From: Accumulibacter sp.
GTDB taxonomy: Bacteria; Pseudomonadota; Gammaproteobacteria; Burkholderiales; Rhodocyclaceae
Assembly (NCBI GenBank): GCA_024235695.1
Contig: JACKLX010000008.1
Span: 62,001-126,000 of the forward strand
Direction: 5' to 3'
DNA: 64,000 nt
Shown one piece after another: positions 28,732 to 39,026 of this stretch (position 1 is the stretch's first letter; the number at the start of each line of letters is the position of its first letter). Below the pieces are notes generated by a model that saw only the letters and a program-made list of their open reading frames with translations, was not told where the DNA came from and searched no databases. A program made the translations under genes and the position numbers.

Positions 28732-29916
28732 ATGGAGCCGAATCGCAAGGAGTACTCCCTCGAAACGCTGGCAGTGCGCGCCGGCCAGGAGCGCAGCCAG
28801 TTCAACGAGCACAGCGAAGCGCTGTACCTGACCTCGAGCTTTGTCTTCGACAACGCGGCGCAGGCGGCAGCGCGGTTTTCCGGTGCCGAAGAAGGCAATG
28901 TCTATTCGCGTTTCACCAATCCCACGGTCACCGCCTTCGAAGCCCGCCTGGCGGCTCTCGAAGGCGCCGAGGCCTGCGTTGCCACCGCCTCGGGGATGTC
29001 GGCGATTCTCTCGCTGGTCATGGCCTTGTGCAGCAGCGGCGACCACATCGTTTCGTCGTCGGGTCTGTTTGGCGCCACGCAGCAGTTGCTCGGGACGATC
29101 ATGCCACGCTTCGGCATTCAGACCAGCTTCGTCGATCAGACCGATGCCGCCGCCTGGCAAGCCGCCATCAGGCCGGAAACCCGCTTGTTCTTCCTTGAAA
29201 CGCCGTCCAATCCGCTGACCGCGATCGCCGACATCGCCGCGCTGGTCAGCATAGCGCACCGGCACGCCGTGCTGGTGGTGGTCGACAACTGCTTCTGCAC
29301 GCCGATCCTGCAGCGACCGCTCGACCTTGGCGCCGATCTGGTTCTTCATTCGGCAACCAAGTACCTCGACGGTCAGGGCCGGGTGCTCGGCGGCGCCGTC
29401 GCCGGGCCGAGGAAACTGACCGATGAAGTGTTCCGGTTCCTGCGGACCGCCGGGCCGACGCTCTCCGCTTTCAACGCCTGGGTGTTGCTGAAGGGACTGG
29501 AGACGCTGCAGATTCGCATGCAGGCGCAATCTGCCAAGGCGTTGCAGTTGGCGCAGTGGCTCGAGCAACATCCGAAAGTGGCCCGCGTCTACTATCCCGG
29601 CCTGCCCTCGCATCCGCAGCACGAACTGGCGCGCACTCAGCAGAAGAGTGGTGGGGCGATCGTCTCGTTTGCCGTCAAGGGCGCTCGCGAAGAAGCGTGG
29701 AAGGTGGTGGACAGTTGCCGTCTGCTGTCGATCACCGCCAACCTTGGCGATACCAAGACGACGCTGACACATCCGGCGTCGACGACGCATGGCCGGATCA
29801 CGCCGGAGCAGCGGGCGGCGGCAGGCGTCAGCGAAGACCTGCTGCGCATCGCCGTCGGTCTCGAAGCCGTCGTTGACCTGCAGAACGACCTCGAAACGGG
29901 CCTGTCGTCGCTCTAG
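28732..29916 (+). CDS. metZ: O-succinylhomoserine sulfhydrylase
   Basis: 394 residues, Cys/Met metabolism PLP family. It makes homocysteine directly from O-succinylhomoserine and sulfide. Motifs: YSRFTNPTVTAFE, the PLP lysine in HSATKYLDGQGRVLGG (about residue 207) and the C-terminal SVGLE-like IAVGLE. The GRVLGG stretch and its place after purF are typical of MetZ. ATG 28732 is 5 bp after the purF stop. The 3' end overlaps the convergent membrane-protein gene by 4 bp. Confidence 0.92.
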   Translation: MEPNRKEYSLETLAVRAGQERSQFNEHSEALYLTSSFVFDNAAQAAARFSGAEEGNVYSRFTNPTVTAFEARLAALEGAEACVATASGMSAILSLVMALCSSGDHIVSSSGLFGATQQLLGTIMPRFGIQTSFVDQTDAAAWQAAIRPETRLFFLETPSNPLTAIADIAALVSIAHRHAVLVVVDNCFCTPILQRPLDLGADLVLHSATKYLDGQGRVLGGAVAGPRKLTDEVFRFLRTAGPTLSAFNAWVLLKGLETLQIRMQAQSAKALQLAQWLEQHPKVARVYYPGLPSHPQHELARTQQKSGGAIVSFAVKGAREEAWKVVDSCRLLSITANLGDTKTTLTHPASTTHGRITPEQRAAAGVSEDLLRIAVGLEAVVDLQNDLETGLSSL

Positions 29917-30212
29917 CGGTTGATGCTGCCGGGTTCCCGACGCTTTGGCCGGGCCAGGTCTTCGCGGTCGCCAGCGGCTTTCCGCAGCGCTTCCTGCGCC
30001 TGGTGCGGCATCATCAGATAAGTCATCAGGCTGGAGCCGATGCAGACCAGCCAGAAAAGCAGAAAGCCGGTCGAGTAGGTGGCCGTCGGCGACCACTCCA
30101 CCAGTTGCCCGAACAGATACAACTGCCGCGGATCGATCATCGTGAAGAAGATCGTCTCGGCGATCCCGGCGGCGATGAACGCCGGCCACAGTACCCATAT
30201 CACGTATTTCAT
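29913..30212 (-). CDS. Small two-helix membrane protein
   Basis: 99 residues. Two clear membrane segments: YVIWVLWPAFIAAGIAETIFF, with one residue trimmed on either side, and TGFLLFWLVCIGSSLMTYLMM. The tail (QEALRKAAGDREDLARPKRRE) is charged. AGAGGAG lies before ATG 30212, so it looks like a real gene. I do not recognise a named family; conserved small membrane proteins like this occur next to metZ/purF in Betaproteobacteria, which is inference. Its 3' end overlaps metZ by 4 bp, convergent. Confidence 0.7.
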   Translation of the reverse strand: MKYVIWVLWPAFIAAGIAETIFFTMIDPRQLYLFGQLVEWSPTATYSTGFLLFWLVCIGSSLMTYLMMPHQAQEALRKAAGDREDLARPKRREPGSINR

Positions 30213-30574
30213 GAACTGCTCCTCTGCCGCTGGTTAACGCCAGGCAATCGTGCAAAGCTTTGGCCAAGAAGGCTCTGGCGCCAGTTGTCCGGTCGTCTTG
30301 TCGTGCGGGTCCGACGCCGCGAGCCGATCGCGCCGGCTGCCCGCGTGGTGCGTTTGATCTCGATGCCCTGACGCGGCGCGGACGATGAACCGGCCGACCC
30401 GACAGGCGCGTGGAAGGCAGGAAATGTGGCACAGACGGCGCTGCGGTTCAAGCAGTAAACGAAACGGTCGGCGGCGATGTCGGCCAGGCCGCCGTTGCCC
30501 GGCCGATCGACGCGCGCAACACGCGCTTCGTCCGCCGGCTGCCCCGACCGCGTTGCCGCGCGATGCCGCGGCCG
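30213..30574. other. Intergenic region without a recognisable gene
   Basis: 362 bp between the small membrane protein and the bacteriohemerythrin, both on the minus strand. GC-rich, with no convincing reading frame with a ribosome binding site, no tRNA and no strong terminator. It may contain the promoter for the small membrane protein. Confidence 0.4.
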
Positions 30575-31033
30575 CTAGGCTTCTTCCGTCGGTGCCGCCG
30601 GGGTCGTCGACTTTTCGTCGCGCCTGGCCTGTTCGGCGCGCTGTGCGAGATGGTCGGCAAACTGCAGATCATGCGTCAGGATGTGACTGACCAGCCAGTT
30701 GCGCAGAAAGCTGTCGGTGTCCATCGCGATCGACGACGAGTCGGCGGCCAACTCCTCTGACAGTCGGAAGATCGCCAGGTAGAGTTCCTCGTGCAGCCTG
30801 CAGTGCGCGGCGTGGCCGGGATAGCCGTTCTCGAGCATCGTCGCTTCTTCGTGGCGGAAGTGCTCTTCGGCGTACTGCACCAGATCGTTGAGGATCCGTT
30901 GGAGTTCCCGCGGCTCGGTGCCGCCGCGATGGTGATCGTGGAAGGCGTTGATCAGCCGGAACAGATGGAGATGTTCCCGGTCGATGTGCTCGATGCCGAC
31001 ACGATAGTGGTCTTGCCAGCTCAGAAAGGCCAT
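30575..31033 (-). CDS. Bacteriohemerythrin
   Basis: 152 residues, single hemerythrin domain. The di-iron ligand pattern is visible: H21 in HIDREHLHLF, H57/H61 and E62 or neighbours in EEHFRHEE, H77 and H81 in HCRLHEE, and late HD pair in LTHDLQFADH. It binds oxygen at a carboxylate- and His-bridged di-iron centre, and in microaerophilic bacteria buffers or delivers oxygen. The C-terminal 20 residues are a disordered Ala/Pro/Thr tail. It is monocistronic, next to cytochrome genes, which fits a respiratory context. Confidence 0.93.
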   Translation of the reverse strand: MAFLSWQDHYRVGIEHIDREHLHLFRLINAFHDHHRGGTEPRELQRILNDLVQYAEEHFRHEEATMLENGYPGHAAHCRLHEELYLAIFRLSEELAADSSSIAMDTDSFLRNWLVSHILTHDLQFADHLAQRAEQARRDEKSTTPAAPTEEA

Positions 31034-31229
31034 CGTTGTTCCTGTTCGGTCAATCGCCGGGTTGATCCGGCGGTGTCACTCGGCGGCAGCAGATCCTGCA
31101 ATTCGCAATCCTGCCACAACATTCGTTGCTCGGGATCCGTGTCGGCGGCGAATCGGCCAACAACCGGCAGCGCCGGCGATCGAAAGCATGCGCCGTAGCG
31201 GTCCACGCCGTGGGCGAAGAACCGCCCGC

Positions 31230-32672
31230 TTACAGCGTCTTGAGAAACTCGATCAAGGCCCGCTTCTCCGGCGCCGTGAGCCCGGTGCCGTAGTCGTGGC
31301 CGGCGTTGCCGTTTCCGCGCAGACGGGTGTCAAAGCGGAAGCCGTGCGCTTGCGCGTCCGCACCGCTGGCGACGAATCCGACCTTGTCCGTGTCGAGCAC
31401 GTCGTAGCCACGATAGAACAGCACCGGGCGCTGCGACGGTGCGGTCAACAAATCGTCCAGCGTCGGCACCGAGCCGTTGTGCAGATAAGGCGCCAGCAAC
31501 CACACGCCGAGCAGCGGCCGTGCGACGTAGCCCTGGGCCGCCTGCAGTTCCGCGTCGTCCATGCCGAGCATCGCCGTGACGCGATTCATCCGCCGGGCAT
31601 CCTTCGCCTGAAAGGTCGACACGTGCTCGGCATCGCTGCCGATCTCCTCGACCGGGATCGCCTGGCCGGTGCGTGCGCCGTCACGCGCGTGACACACGGC
31701 GCAGTGGCTGGCGAACAAGGCGCCGCCGTGCGCCGCGAGTGCGCTGTCGACCGGCCCGGGAAAGGGTGGTGGGGCGAGATCGCTCAGGAAACGCTCAAGC
31801 CATTGCCTGCGCGCGTCGAATCCGCCGAACGGCAAGGCGCCGGTGCCGAGCGTCGAGGTAGCGATCACCGCCGCGACCTTGCGCGCCTCGCCGCCGGCGT
31901 GGACCAGGTGTCCCGAGCGTTCACCAAGGCGCCACAGGGCGGGGAAATCGGTGTTGCCGACGGTGTCGTCCCACGATGCCTGCGTCAGGACGTATTTCGG
32001 CAGGTTGAAGGCGTCGTCACGGCCGGGACCCCAGGCCGGTTTCTGCTCCATCCACGCCAGCTGGTCTTCGGCGACGCGCAGCGCCAGGCGCGTCAGCGGG
32101 ATCCACAGCGCCGCATACATCGCCCGTTCGTGCCAGTCGAGTGGCGATTGCTGTTCGATCGCCGGCAACAGGATCGAAGCGCTGAAGCGCGGATCGCGTG
32201 CGCTGGCAAACAGGAAGCGCAGCAAGCCCTGAAGATCGACCGTGTGTCCCGGACCACCGTCGGCGTGGCGTGGCGGCTGGTCGGGAGTCAGGCGATAGAC
32301 CGTCGTGTGGCACAGCGCGCAATTGACCGTGACCCGCTCGACACCCAGCCGCTTGATCGAAAAGCCGATCGGCAAGGGCCGACCGGACTCCCATGCCAGC
32401 CCGAAAGCGCGGTAATCCGCCGGTCCGCTGCCATCGGCGCGCCGACCCTGGCGGGCATGACTTGCCAGCAGGTCGGGGAAGACCTGCGGCAGGGCGACAA
32501 AGATCTGATAGGGAATGCCGGCAACCAGTTCGCCGCCCAGCGAGCCGTACTTGAAACGATCGAGGTCGCCCGCGAGGTCTTGTCGGTCGCTGCGAAACAG
32601 CAGCCAGCCAAGGACCGCGAGCAGCAGGGCGAGGCCGAACCACAGAGAGCGCATTCCACTTCGCTGACGCAT
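31230..32672 (-). CDS. Di-heme c-type cytochrome, RoxA/peroxidase-like
   Basis: 480 residues from ATG 32672 (MRQRSGMRSLWFG), with an uncleaved anchor or signal helix (LWFGLALLLAVLGWLLF). Two CXXCH heme sites are seen: CALCH with Cys118 and His122, and CAVCH with Cys324 and His328. The long inter-heme region containing YLHNGSVPTLDDLL near the C-terminus is characteristic of the di-heme peroxidase/rubber-oxygenase (RoxA-like) superfamily; that HNGS..TL motif is shared with cytochrome c peroxidase relatives. Function could be peroxide reduction or oxygenase chemistry. It is probably periplasmic. The gene is monocistronic. Confidence 0.75.
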   Translation of the reverse strand: MRQRSGMRSLWFGLALLLAVLGWLLFRSDRQDLAGDLDRFKYGSLGGELVAGIPYQIFVALPQVFPDLLASHARQGRRADGSGPADYRAFGLAWESGRPLPIGFSIKRLGVERVTVNCALCHTTVYRLTPDQPPRHADGGPGHTVDLQGLLRFLFASARDPRFSASILLPAIEQQSPLDWHERAMYAALWIPLTRLALRVAEDQLAWMEQKPAWGPGRDDAFNLPKYVLTQASWDDTVGNTDFPALWRLGERSGHLVHAGGEARKVAAVIATSTLGTGALPFGGFDARRQWLERFLSDLAPPPFPGPVDSALAAHGGALFASHCAVCHARDGARTGQAIPVEEIGSDAEHVSTFQAKDARRMNRVTAMLGMDDAELQAAQGYVARPLLGVWLLAPYLHNGSVPTLDDLLTAPSQRPVLFYRGYDVLDTDKVGFVASGADAQAHGFRFDTRLRGNGNAGHDYGTGLTAPEKRALIEFLKTL

Positions 32673-33020
32673 GCCTGCTGTCCTCGCGACGGGTGTTGGT
32701 GTGCGGTCCGCTCGGCTTGCGGGCGCCGGCACGGGGCCGCTGGCGCGGTAGGACGGCGATCGGCCGCGCCTACGCCAGTGTAGGCCAGTGTCGGCCGGCG
32801 TCGGGCTGCAATTTCGCGGCCGGCGAAAAGCCGATTATCGAACCGAGACAGCGATCGCGTGGCAAAAGTTGCGCGCTGTCGGGTGCCGGTGGTCGCGCCG
32901 CATTGCGTTGGTATCGGCACCGGCCGCTTTACAGCGCTCGCGCCGGACGCGTAGTATCGCCCGACCGTAGCCAGCCGCCGGGCGGTCCGGATCAGCCACC
33001 TTCGGAAGACGTCGCGAACC

Positions 33021-34952
33021 ATGCCTGACCAGAGCTGGACCTGCCTTGCCTGCCGCACCAGGAATCCCCCGTACAGCGAAGCGTGTCGCGATTGCGGAAC
33101 GCTCGCGCCGGCACCGTCTGCATCCGATGCCACGCTGTCGGCGACGCCGGGTGCGTCGCCAGCGCCCGCCGGCCAGCAACCGGCAAATCGCCAAGACTTC
33201 GGCGCCTCGCCGGTCGCTGACGATTTGTCGCCGGCCCGGCGCAGCGACGAGTCACCGAGCGAGCGCTTCTTTGCCTCGAGAAAAAGTCCGCTGGCAAGAT
33301 CCCGGATCTTCGCCCTGCTGGGCCTTGTCGTGGCGCTGGCGGTGGCGATTCTGAAGCAGGGCGGGCTTTCGTCCGGGACGCTTGTCTCGGTGGCTATCCT
33401 GCTGTTGTTCGCGCTACCCATCGCACGCTATTTCCGCGCGCAACTCCGGTTTGGCCAGCCGCTGGTGATCCTCTCCGACGAGGCGATCGAGGCGCCGAAT
33501 CTTGCCGCGAACGAAAAACGGCTACGCTGGACCGATATCGACAGCATCTCTTTCAACCTCAACCACGCCGGCGCTCTTCTGACCTTCCACCTCAAGGCGG
33601 TCGACGGCGTGCGCGACGTCAGGAAGTCCTGGAGCGGCATCAATCCGGCGAAACCGACCCTGGCCTTGCCGGCCTTCTCGGCCGCCGATCAGGAGAGCCT
33701 CCTAGACGCCGTCAGGCGTCGCCACCGCCGGGCGGTCGGCGGCAGCGATGCACAGCAGGCGACGATCGGTGGCCAGGCGGCGCAACCCAACGAACTGCGC
33801 GAGAGGCGCGAGTTCCAGGAACGCATCAAGGCACTGCAACCACGCACCTGGCTGACGCCTGCGCTGATCGCTGCCAACCTCGTGATCTGGCTGGCGACGC
33901 TGCTCGCCGGTGCGGAGTTCTTGCGAACACCGGCGGTAAATCTTCTCGCCTGGGGCGGCAACGCGGCTTCCGAGGTGCAGAAGGGAGAATGGTGGCGGAT
34001 GCTGACCGCCACCTTCCTCCATGGCGGCTTCATCCACCTTGCGATGAACATGCTTGGCCTGTATTCGGCCGGAACCTTCGTCGAGCGGATCTACGGCCCC
34101 CGCCTGCTGCTGATCATCTATCTCGGTTCAGGGCTGTTCGGCAGCGCCCTGAGTCTGCATTTCGCGGCCCGGCAGGCGGTCTCAGTTGGTGCCTCGGGCG
34201 CCGTTTTCGGCGTCGCCGGGGCTCTGCTGGTGGCTGTCTTCCAGCACCGCGACAAGCTGCCGAAATCGTTCAGCAAGCAGACCCTGGCCGGGATGAGTTT
34301 CTTCGCTTTCTACTCGCTCCTGCAGGGCTTCGGCAAAGGCGGCATCGACAATGCCGCGCACGTCGGCGGCCTGTTGGCTGGCTGTCTGACGGCTTTCATC
34401 CTGCCCGAGCGTTTCGATCTCGATCATTACCGGCGAAACGTCACCCGGCGCGCCCTGGTGGCGCTGGTCGTGCTGGCCTTGGCGACAGCGAGTCTGGCTG
34501 CCATGGCGCCGCTGGCGACCGTCGATCAGGGACGCATCGCCGCCAGCGCGCCGATCCTCGATCGGGCGCTGAAAGGCTTTGACAGCGCCATGAAGTCGCT
34601 TCGGGCGGACCAGAAGGAGGTCGCGGACGGTCGCCTTTCCGAAGGCGACGCCGACCACCGCAGCCGCAGCGTTCACGCCCAGAGCTTTCGCCGCGTCGCC
34701 GACGACTTCGCGCAGCTGAGCTTTCGTCCCGGCGACCCGCGCCAGCCATTCATCAAGGACCTGCAGCGGATCGCCGAACTGATCACCGAGTCGCTGGCGA
34801 TGGCGTCGGTAGTCGACGCGGCGTCGGGAAAGATTGCGCCCGCCGACCCGGCACGCATGGCAGAGATCGAAAGCGAACTGCGGCTGGTCGGCGAACGAGT
34901 GACGCGTTTTCGCGCTGACGGTCCTCGTTCGCCTGGCGTGCCCGCCAACTAG
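33021..34952 (+). CDS. Rhomboid-family intramembrane serine protease with N-terminal zinc finger
   Basis: 643 residues. Residues 7-27 form a RanBP2-type zinc finger (W.C..C, then C..C). Two membrane segments around 95-135 precede a PH-like soluble stretch (about 140-230). The rhomboid core starts near 275: H334 in HGGFIHLAMN, catalytic Ser392 in GASGAVFG and His447 in HVGGLLAG are all present, so it should be active. After the core comes a membrane helix (about 475-495) and a helical, charged C-terminal domain of about 140 residues. Rhomboids cleave transmembrane helices of client proteins. Its stop overlaps the convergent cytochrome gene by 4 bp. Confidence 0.9.
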   Translation: MPDQSWTCLACRTRNPPYSEACRDCGTLAPAPSASDATLSATPGASPAPAGQQPANRQDFGASPVADDLSPARRSDESPSERFFASRKSPLARSRIFALLGLVVALAVAILKQGGLSSGTLVSVAILLLFALPIARYFRAQLRFGQPLVILSDEAIEAPNLAANEKRLRWTDIDSISFNLNHAGALLTFHLKAVDGVRDVRKSWSGINPAKPTLALPAFSAADQESLLDAVRRRHRRAVGGSDAQQATIGGQAAQPNELRERREFQERIKALQPRTWLTPALIAANLVIWLATLLAGAEFLRTPAVNLLAWGGNAASEVQKGEWWRMLTATFLHGGFIHLAMNMLGLYSAGTFVERIYGPRLLLIIYLGSGLFGSALSLHFAARQAVSVGASGAVFGVAGALLVAVFQHRDKLPKSFSKQTLAGMSFFAFYSLLQGFGKGGIDNAAHVGGLLAGCLTAFILPERFDLDHYRRNVTRRALVALVVLALATASLAAMAPLATVDQGRIAASAPILDRALKGFDSAMKSLRADQKEVADGRLSEGDADHRSRSVHAQSFRRVADDFAQLSFRPGDPRQPFIKDLQRIAELITESLAMASVVDAASGKIAPADPARMAEIESELRLVGERVTRFRADGPRSPGVPAN

Positions 34953-35515
34953 CGCTGGTCCGCCGGCGGCTGGAAGTCCGGTACGCGGTTGCTGATCGCC
35001 GGCTGCGCCATCAGGTAGGCGTAGATCGCCTTGAGGTCGGCTGCCGCCAGCTTGCCGAGTGCTTGCCAGGGCATTGGCGGCATGATCGGCCGGGCGACGC
35101 CGAGGTGCTTGCCGGTGCGCATGCTGTTGATGAAATCGCTTTCCTTCCAGGTGCCGATGCCGGTTTCCCTGTCGGGGGTAAGGTTGGCGGCGTAGCTGGT
35201 TCCCCACGGTCCAACGAAAGCCGTCATCGTCGCTGATCCGGCCCAGTTCCAGTCGCTGTCGAGCTTCGGTGGAATGCCCAGGCGGAGTGTCGCCGGGTGG
35301 CCTGAAAGGCCGCGGGCGAGGTCTTTTTCGGGGCCTTTGGCGCCCATCTTGAAGGGCGTGTGGCAATCCATGCAGCCGCCAACGCCAACCAGCAAGGCGC
35401 CGCGCCGGATGGTTGCCTGGTCGGCCGCGCTGGCCGGCGCCGCGAGACCAAGGCCGAGCGTGACGAGAGCAAGAGCACGTATTGATGGGGCTGCGGGGAA
35501 GGTCAGATTTTTCAC
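34949..35515 (-). CDS. Periplasmic c-type cytochrome, mono-heme
   Basis: 188 residues from a GTG start at 35515, which is preceded by AAGGAGAAA. A signal peptide ends near PASAAD; a single heme site CMDCH has Cys48, Cys51 and His52. The likely distal Met is in the MPPMPW stretch, followed by the usual C-terminal helix LKAIYAYLMAQPA. The class I cytochrome with this long N-C spacing resembles the small subunits accompanying dehydrogenases. It is 81 bp downstream (same strand) of the E1 beta gene and may belong to that operon, although electron acceptance by an E1 pair is not established. Confidence 0.87.
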   Translation of the reverse strand: MKNLTFPAAPSIRALALVTLGLGLAAPASAADQATIRRGALLVGVGGCMDCHTPFKMGAKGPEKDLARGLSGHPATLRLGIPPKLDSDWNWAGSATMTAFVGPWGTSYAANLTPDRETGIGTWKESDFINSMRTGKHLGVARPIMPPMPWQALGKLAAADLKAIYAYLMAQPAISNRVPDFQPPADQR

Positions 35516-35596
35516 GGCTTTCTCCTTTTCGGGTGTGCTGACCAGCCGCCGGCAGGCGCAGCGTTGATCGCCTTCGGCATGGTCCTCGCTGCGCGG

Positions 35597-36553
35597 TCAG
35601 CGGCAGAGGCTTCTTGCGGCAGCGACGATCGCCGCGGCATCTGGCGCGAAGGCCTGTTCCAGAGGGTGGCTGGCGGCGGCTGGCGCGTCCGGGCCGCCGA
35701 GGCGAACGATCGGTGCGCGCAGACTGGCGAAGGCCCGTTCAGCTACCTGCGCGGCGATCTCGGCGCCGACGCCGGCGATCCGGGCGGCTTCATGGACCAC
35801 CAGCAGTCGGCCGGTCTTGTGCACCGAAGTCAGAAAGGCCGCCTCGTCCAGCGGTTTCAGGCTGCGCAGGTCGATGACTTCGGCGACGATGCCCGCGGCG
35901 GCGAGCTGCTCCGCCGCCGCCAGGCAGGCGTGGACGGTCTTGCCGTAGGACAGCAGCGTCACGTCGCTGCCCGGTCGCAAGACCTTGGCTTTGCCCAGGG
36001 GAACGACGTGCTCGCCATCCGGCACCTCGCCGGGCTGGTGGAGCAGCGCCAGATCGATGAAGAACAGCACCGGGTTGTCGTCGCGGATGGCGCTCTTCAG
36101 CAGGCCCTTGAAATCGGCCGCGGAAGACGGCATCAGCACCTTGAGCCCCGGGCTATGAACGAACCAGGCCTCGTTGTTGTGGTTGTGCTGCGCGCCGACG
36201 CCCCAGCCGCCGCCGGTCATCGCCAGGGTGACCAGGGGGAAGGCAAACTGGCCGCCGGAGATGAAACGCAGCTTGCCGGCGCTGTTGACCAGCTCGTCCA
36301 TGGCGTAACACAGGAAGGGAGCGAACAGCAGGTCGATCACCGGCCGCAGGCCGGTGGCTGCTGCACCAGCCGCCGTGCCGGCGATAATGCCTTCGGCAAG
36401 CGGCGTGTTGCGCACGCGTGCCGGACCGAATTCGTCGACCAGGTCGTGGCGCTTGGTGGCGACGCCTTCACCGAAAACCAGCACCGTCGGATCGCGGCGC
36501 ATTTCCTCGGCAAGGGCGGCACCGATCGCTTCAAAGGGAGTCAGGGTGGGCAT
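35597..36553 (-). CDS. 2-oxoacid/acetoin dehydrogenase E1 component, beta subunit
   Basis: 318 residues, transketolase pyrimidine-binding plus C-terminal domains, as in PdhB/AcoB/BkdB. VLVFGEGVA and NTPLAEGIIAGTAAGAAATGLRP, quoted in parts, mark the N-terminal fold; the TPP-pyrimidine glutamate is in NTPLAEGI. It forms an alpha2beta2 TPP enzyme with the upstream alpha subunit, 10 bp away. No E2 or E3 gene is near, so substrate (pyruvate, acetoin or branched-chain 2-oxoacid) cannot be decided. Confidence 0.88.
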   Translation of the reverse strand: MPTLTPFEAIGAALAEEMRRDPTVLVFGEGVATKRHDLVDEFGPARVRNTPLAEGIIAGTAAGAAATGLRPVIDLLFAPFLCYAMDELVNSAGKLRFISGGQFAFPLVTLAMTGGGWGVGAQHNHNNEAWFVHSPGLKVLMPSSAADFKGLLKSAIRDDNPVLFFIDLALLHQPGEVPDGEHVVPLGKAKVLRPGSDVTLLSYGKTVHACLAAAEQLAAAGIVAEVIDLRSLKPLDEAAFLTSVHKTGRLLVVHEAARIAGVGAEIAAQVAERAFASLRAPIVRLGGPDAPAAASHPLEQAFAPDAAAIVAAARSLCR

Positions 36554-36563
36554 GGCGGCAGTC

Positions 36564-37526
36564 TCAGGCGTAAACGTCGGTGGTCATTTCGTCCAGCGCG
36601 GGGAAGGGCGAAGCGTCGGCGAAGGCGAGGGCGGCAACAATGCGCTCGCGCACGCGCCGTTCGAGCGCGGCGGCCTCTTCGGGCGGCAAGCGGCCGCTGT
36701 CGACCAGTCGCTGCCGGGAGCGCGCGATCGGGTCGCGAGCCAGCCAGGCGGCATGCTCGGCGGGGTCGACGTAAGCCTGGTCGTCGGGCTCGAAGTGACC
36801 GCGGCTGCGGTAGGTCCAGGTCTCCAGCAGGAAGGGCCTGCCGCTGCTGCGCACCCCCTCGGCGGCCGCGAGCGCAGCGCTGCGCACGGCCAGCACGTCG
36901 TTGCCGTCCACCGTCGCGCCATCGATGCCGTAGGGCGCGGCCCGCTCCGAAATGTGCTCACCCTTCATCGTTTCGCGGCGATGGACGAAAGCCTGCCACT
37001 GGTTGTTCTCGCAGATGTAGAGAATCGGCAGCTGCCACACCGATGCCAGATTGAGCGACTCGTGGAAGACGCCTTCGCACGCGGCCCCGTCGCCGAAAAA
37101 ACAGGCGACGATTCCCGGTCGCCCGAGCATTTTCTGCGACAGGGCAACGCCGGTCGCCAGCGACAGCTCGCCGCCGACGATGGTCGAAGTCAGCATCACG
37201 CCGAGTTCGCGCACCGAGATGTGCAGCGAGCCGCTCTTGCCCTTGCAGTAGCCATCACGGCGCCCCATAACCTCGGCCAGCAGGCGGCCAGGATCGGCGC
37301 CACGGGCCAGCAGATGGGCGGCGCTGCGGTGGTTGGTGAGGATCAGGTCGTCGCCGGCGAGGGCGCTGACGACACCGACGCCGGCCGCTTCCTGGCCGAC
37401 CGAGGTACAGGTCCCCGGCACCTTGCCGGCAACGCTGCCGGCGACAATTGCTTCTTCGTAGGCGCGCACCAGCAACATCTGCTCGAGCAGCGTCGTTTCA
37501 TCGACGATCTGGCTTTTCGGCTTCAT
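36564..37526 (-). CDS. 2-oxoacid/acetoin dehydrogenase E1 component, alpha subunit
   Basis: 320 residues, TPP-binding E1 alpha. The TPP-magnesium motif GDGAACEGVFHESLNLA ... ENN is at about residues 143-172, and the phosphorylation-loop-like SRGHFEPDDQAYV occurs near 270. Length and motif suit AcoA or PdhA. GGGAG precedes ATG 37526. First gene of a minus-strand operon with E1 beta and possibly the cytochrome. AcoA-like is my preference by length, but no aco genes flank it. Confidence 0.88.
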   Translation of the reverse strand: MKPKSQIVDETTLLEQMLLVRAYEEAIVAGSVAGKVPGTCTSVGQEAAGVGVVSALAGDDLILTNHRSAAHLLARGADPGRLLAEVMGRRDGYCKGKSGSLHISVRELGVMLTSTIVGGELSLATGVALSQKMLGRPGIVACFFGDGAACEGVFHESLNLASVWQLPILYICENNQWQAFVHRRETMKGEHISERAAPYGIDGATVDGNDVLAVRSAALAAAEGVRSSGRPFLLETWTYRSRGHFEPDDQAYVDPAEHAAWLARDPIARSRQRLVDSGRLPPEEAAALERRVRERIVAALAFADASPFPALDEMTTDVYA

Positions 37527-37858
37527 CGCAACTCCCGTCCTGAAGGTGGTGACCGCAGTCTAGGCCGCCCGCGAAAAACCACAAGATGGCCAGAGAGCAC
37601 TTAAGAACCTTTTAAGGAGTCTTGAGGGAAGATTTAAGAAAGCGCCGCTGCGAGCCCTTCAGTCTCGTCAGCGGCGGCGTAGCGGTGGGCGGCGCGCCGC
37701 GCGAAGGGGCAGCCATGGCGGTGAGGGGCACGTCGGTCGTCGCGATCATCCCGCCGCGCCGCGACCGTCGGCAGTTGCCGACGCCCGAACACGAGCGCGC
37801 TCGCTTGACGGCTGCCCGGCAAGTGCTAGCCTGAGTTTTTCGCTCACTGGAGAGATCG
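37527..37858. promoter_or_regulatory. Divergent regulatory region with aldo/keto reductase promoter
   Basis: 332 bp between the divergent E1 alpha and aldo/keto reductase genes. An AT-rich patch at about 37590-37640 (CTTAAGAACCTTTTAAGG and nearby) contains short inverted repeats and could be an operator. For the reductase, TTGACG at 37805-37810 and an extended -10 TGC-TAGCCT ending 37832 form a possible promoter with a 16-bp spacer. No gene is seen. Confidence 0.4.
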
Positions 37859-38848
<990 letters not shown>

Positions 38849-39026
38849 GGTCTGCGCGCTGCCAGCAATGCGCATCGCGGCGGCTTCGTCGCCGCAGGCG
38901 GGCCATCCTTTGCCAAACGCAGGTGCCGCCCCGCCTCCGGCGTCGAGCACGTCCCCCGGCGGCAGGGTTTGCAGGGACGGGCAGTCCGGCTATTCTGGCG
39001 GCTCGCTCAGCACCGTCTGATGATCC

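Noticed and set aside
28654-30432. A 592-codon minus-strand reading frame opposite metZ and the following region
   Set aside because: No motifs, and it runs antisense to metZ, which has complete PLP-family motifs and a matching start after purF.
31062-32783. A 573-codon plus-strand reading frame opposite the di-heme cytochrome
   Set aside because: The minus strand carries two CXXCH sites and a signal helix; the plus frame is Arg/Gln-rich noise.
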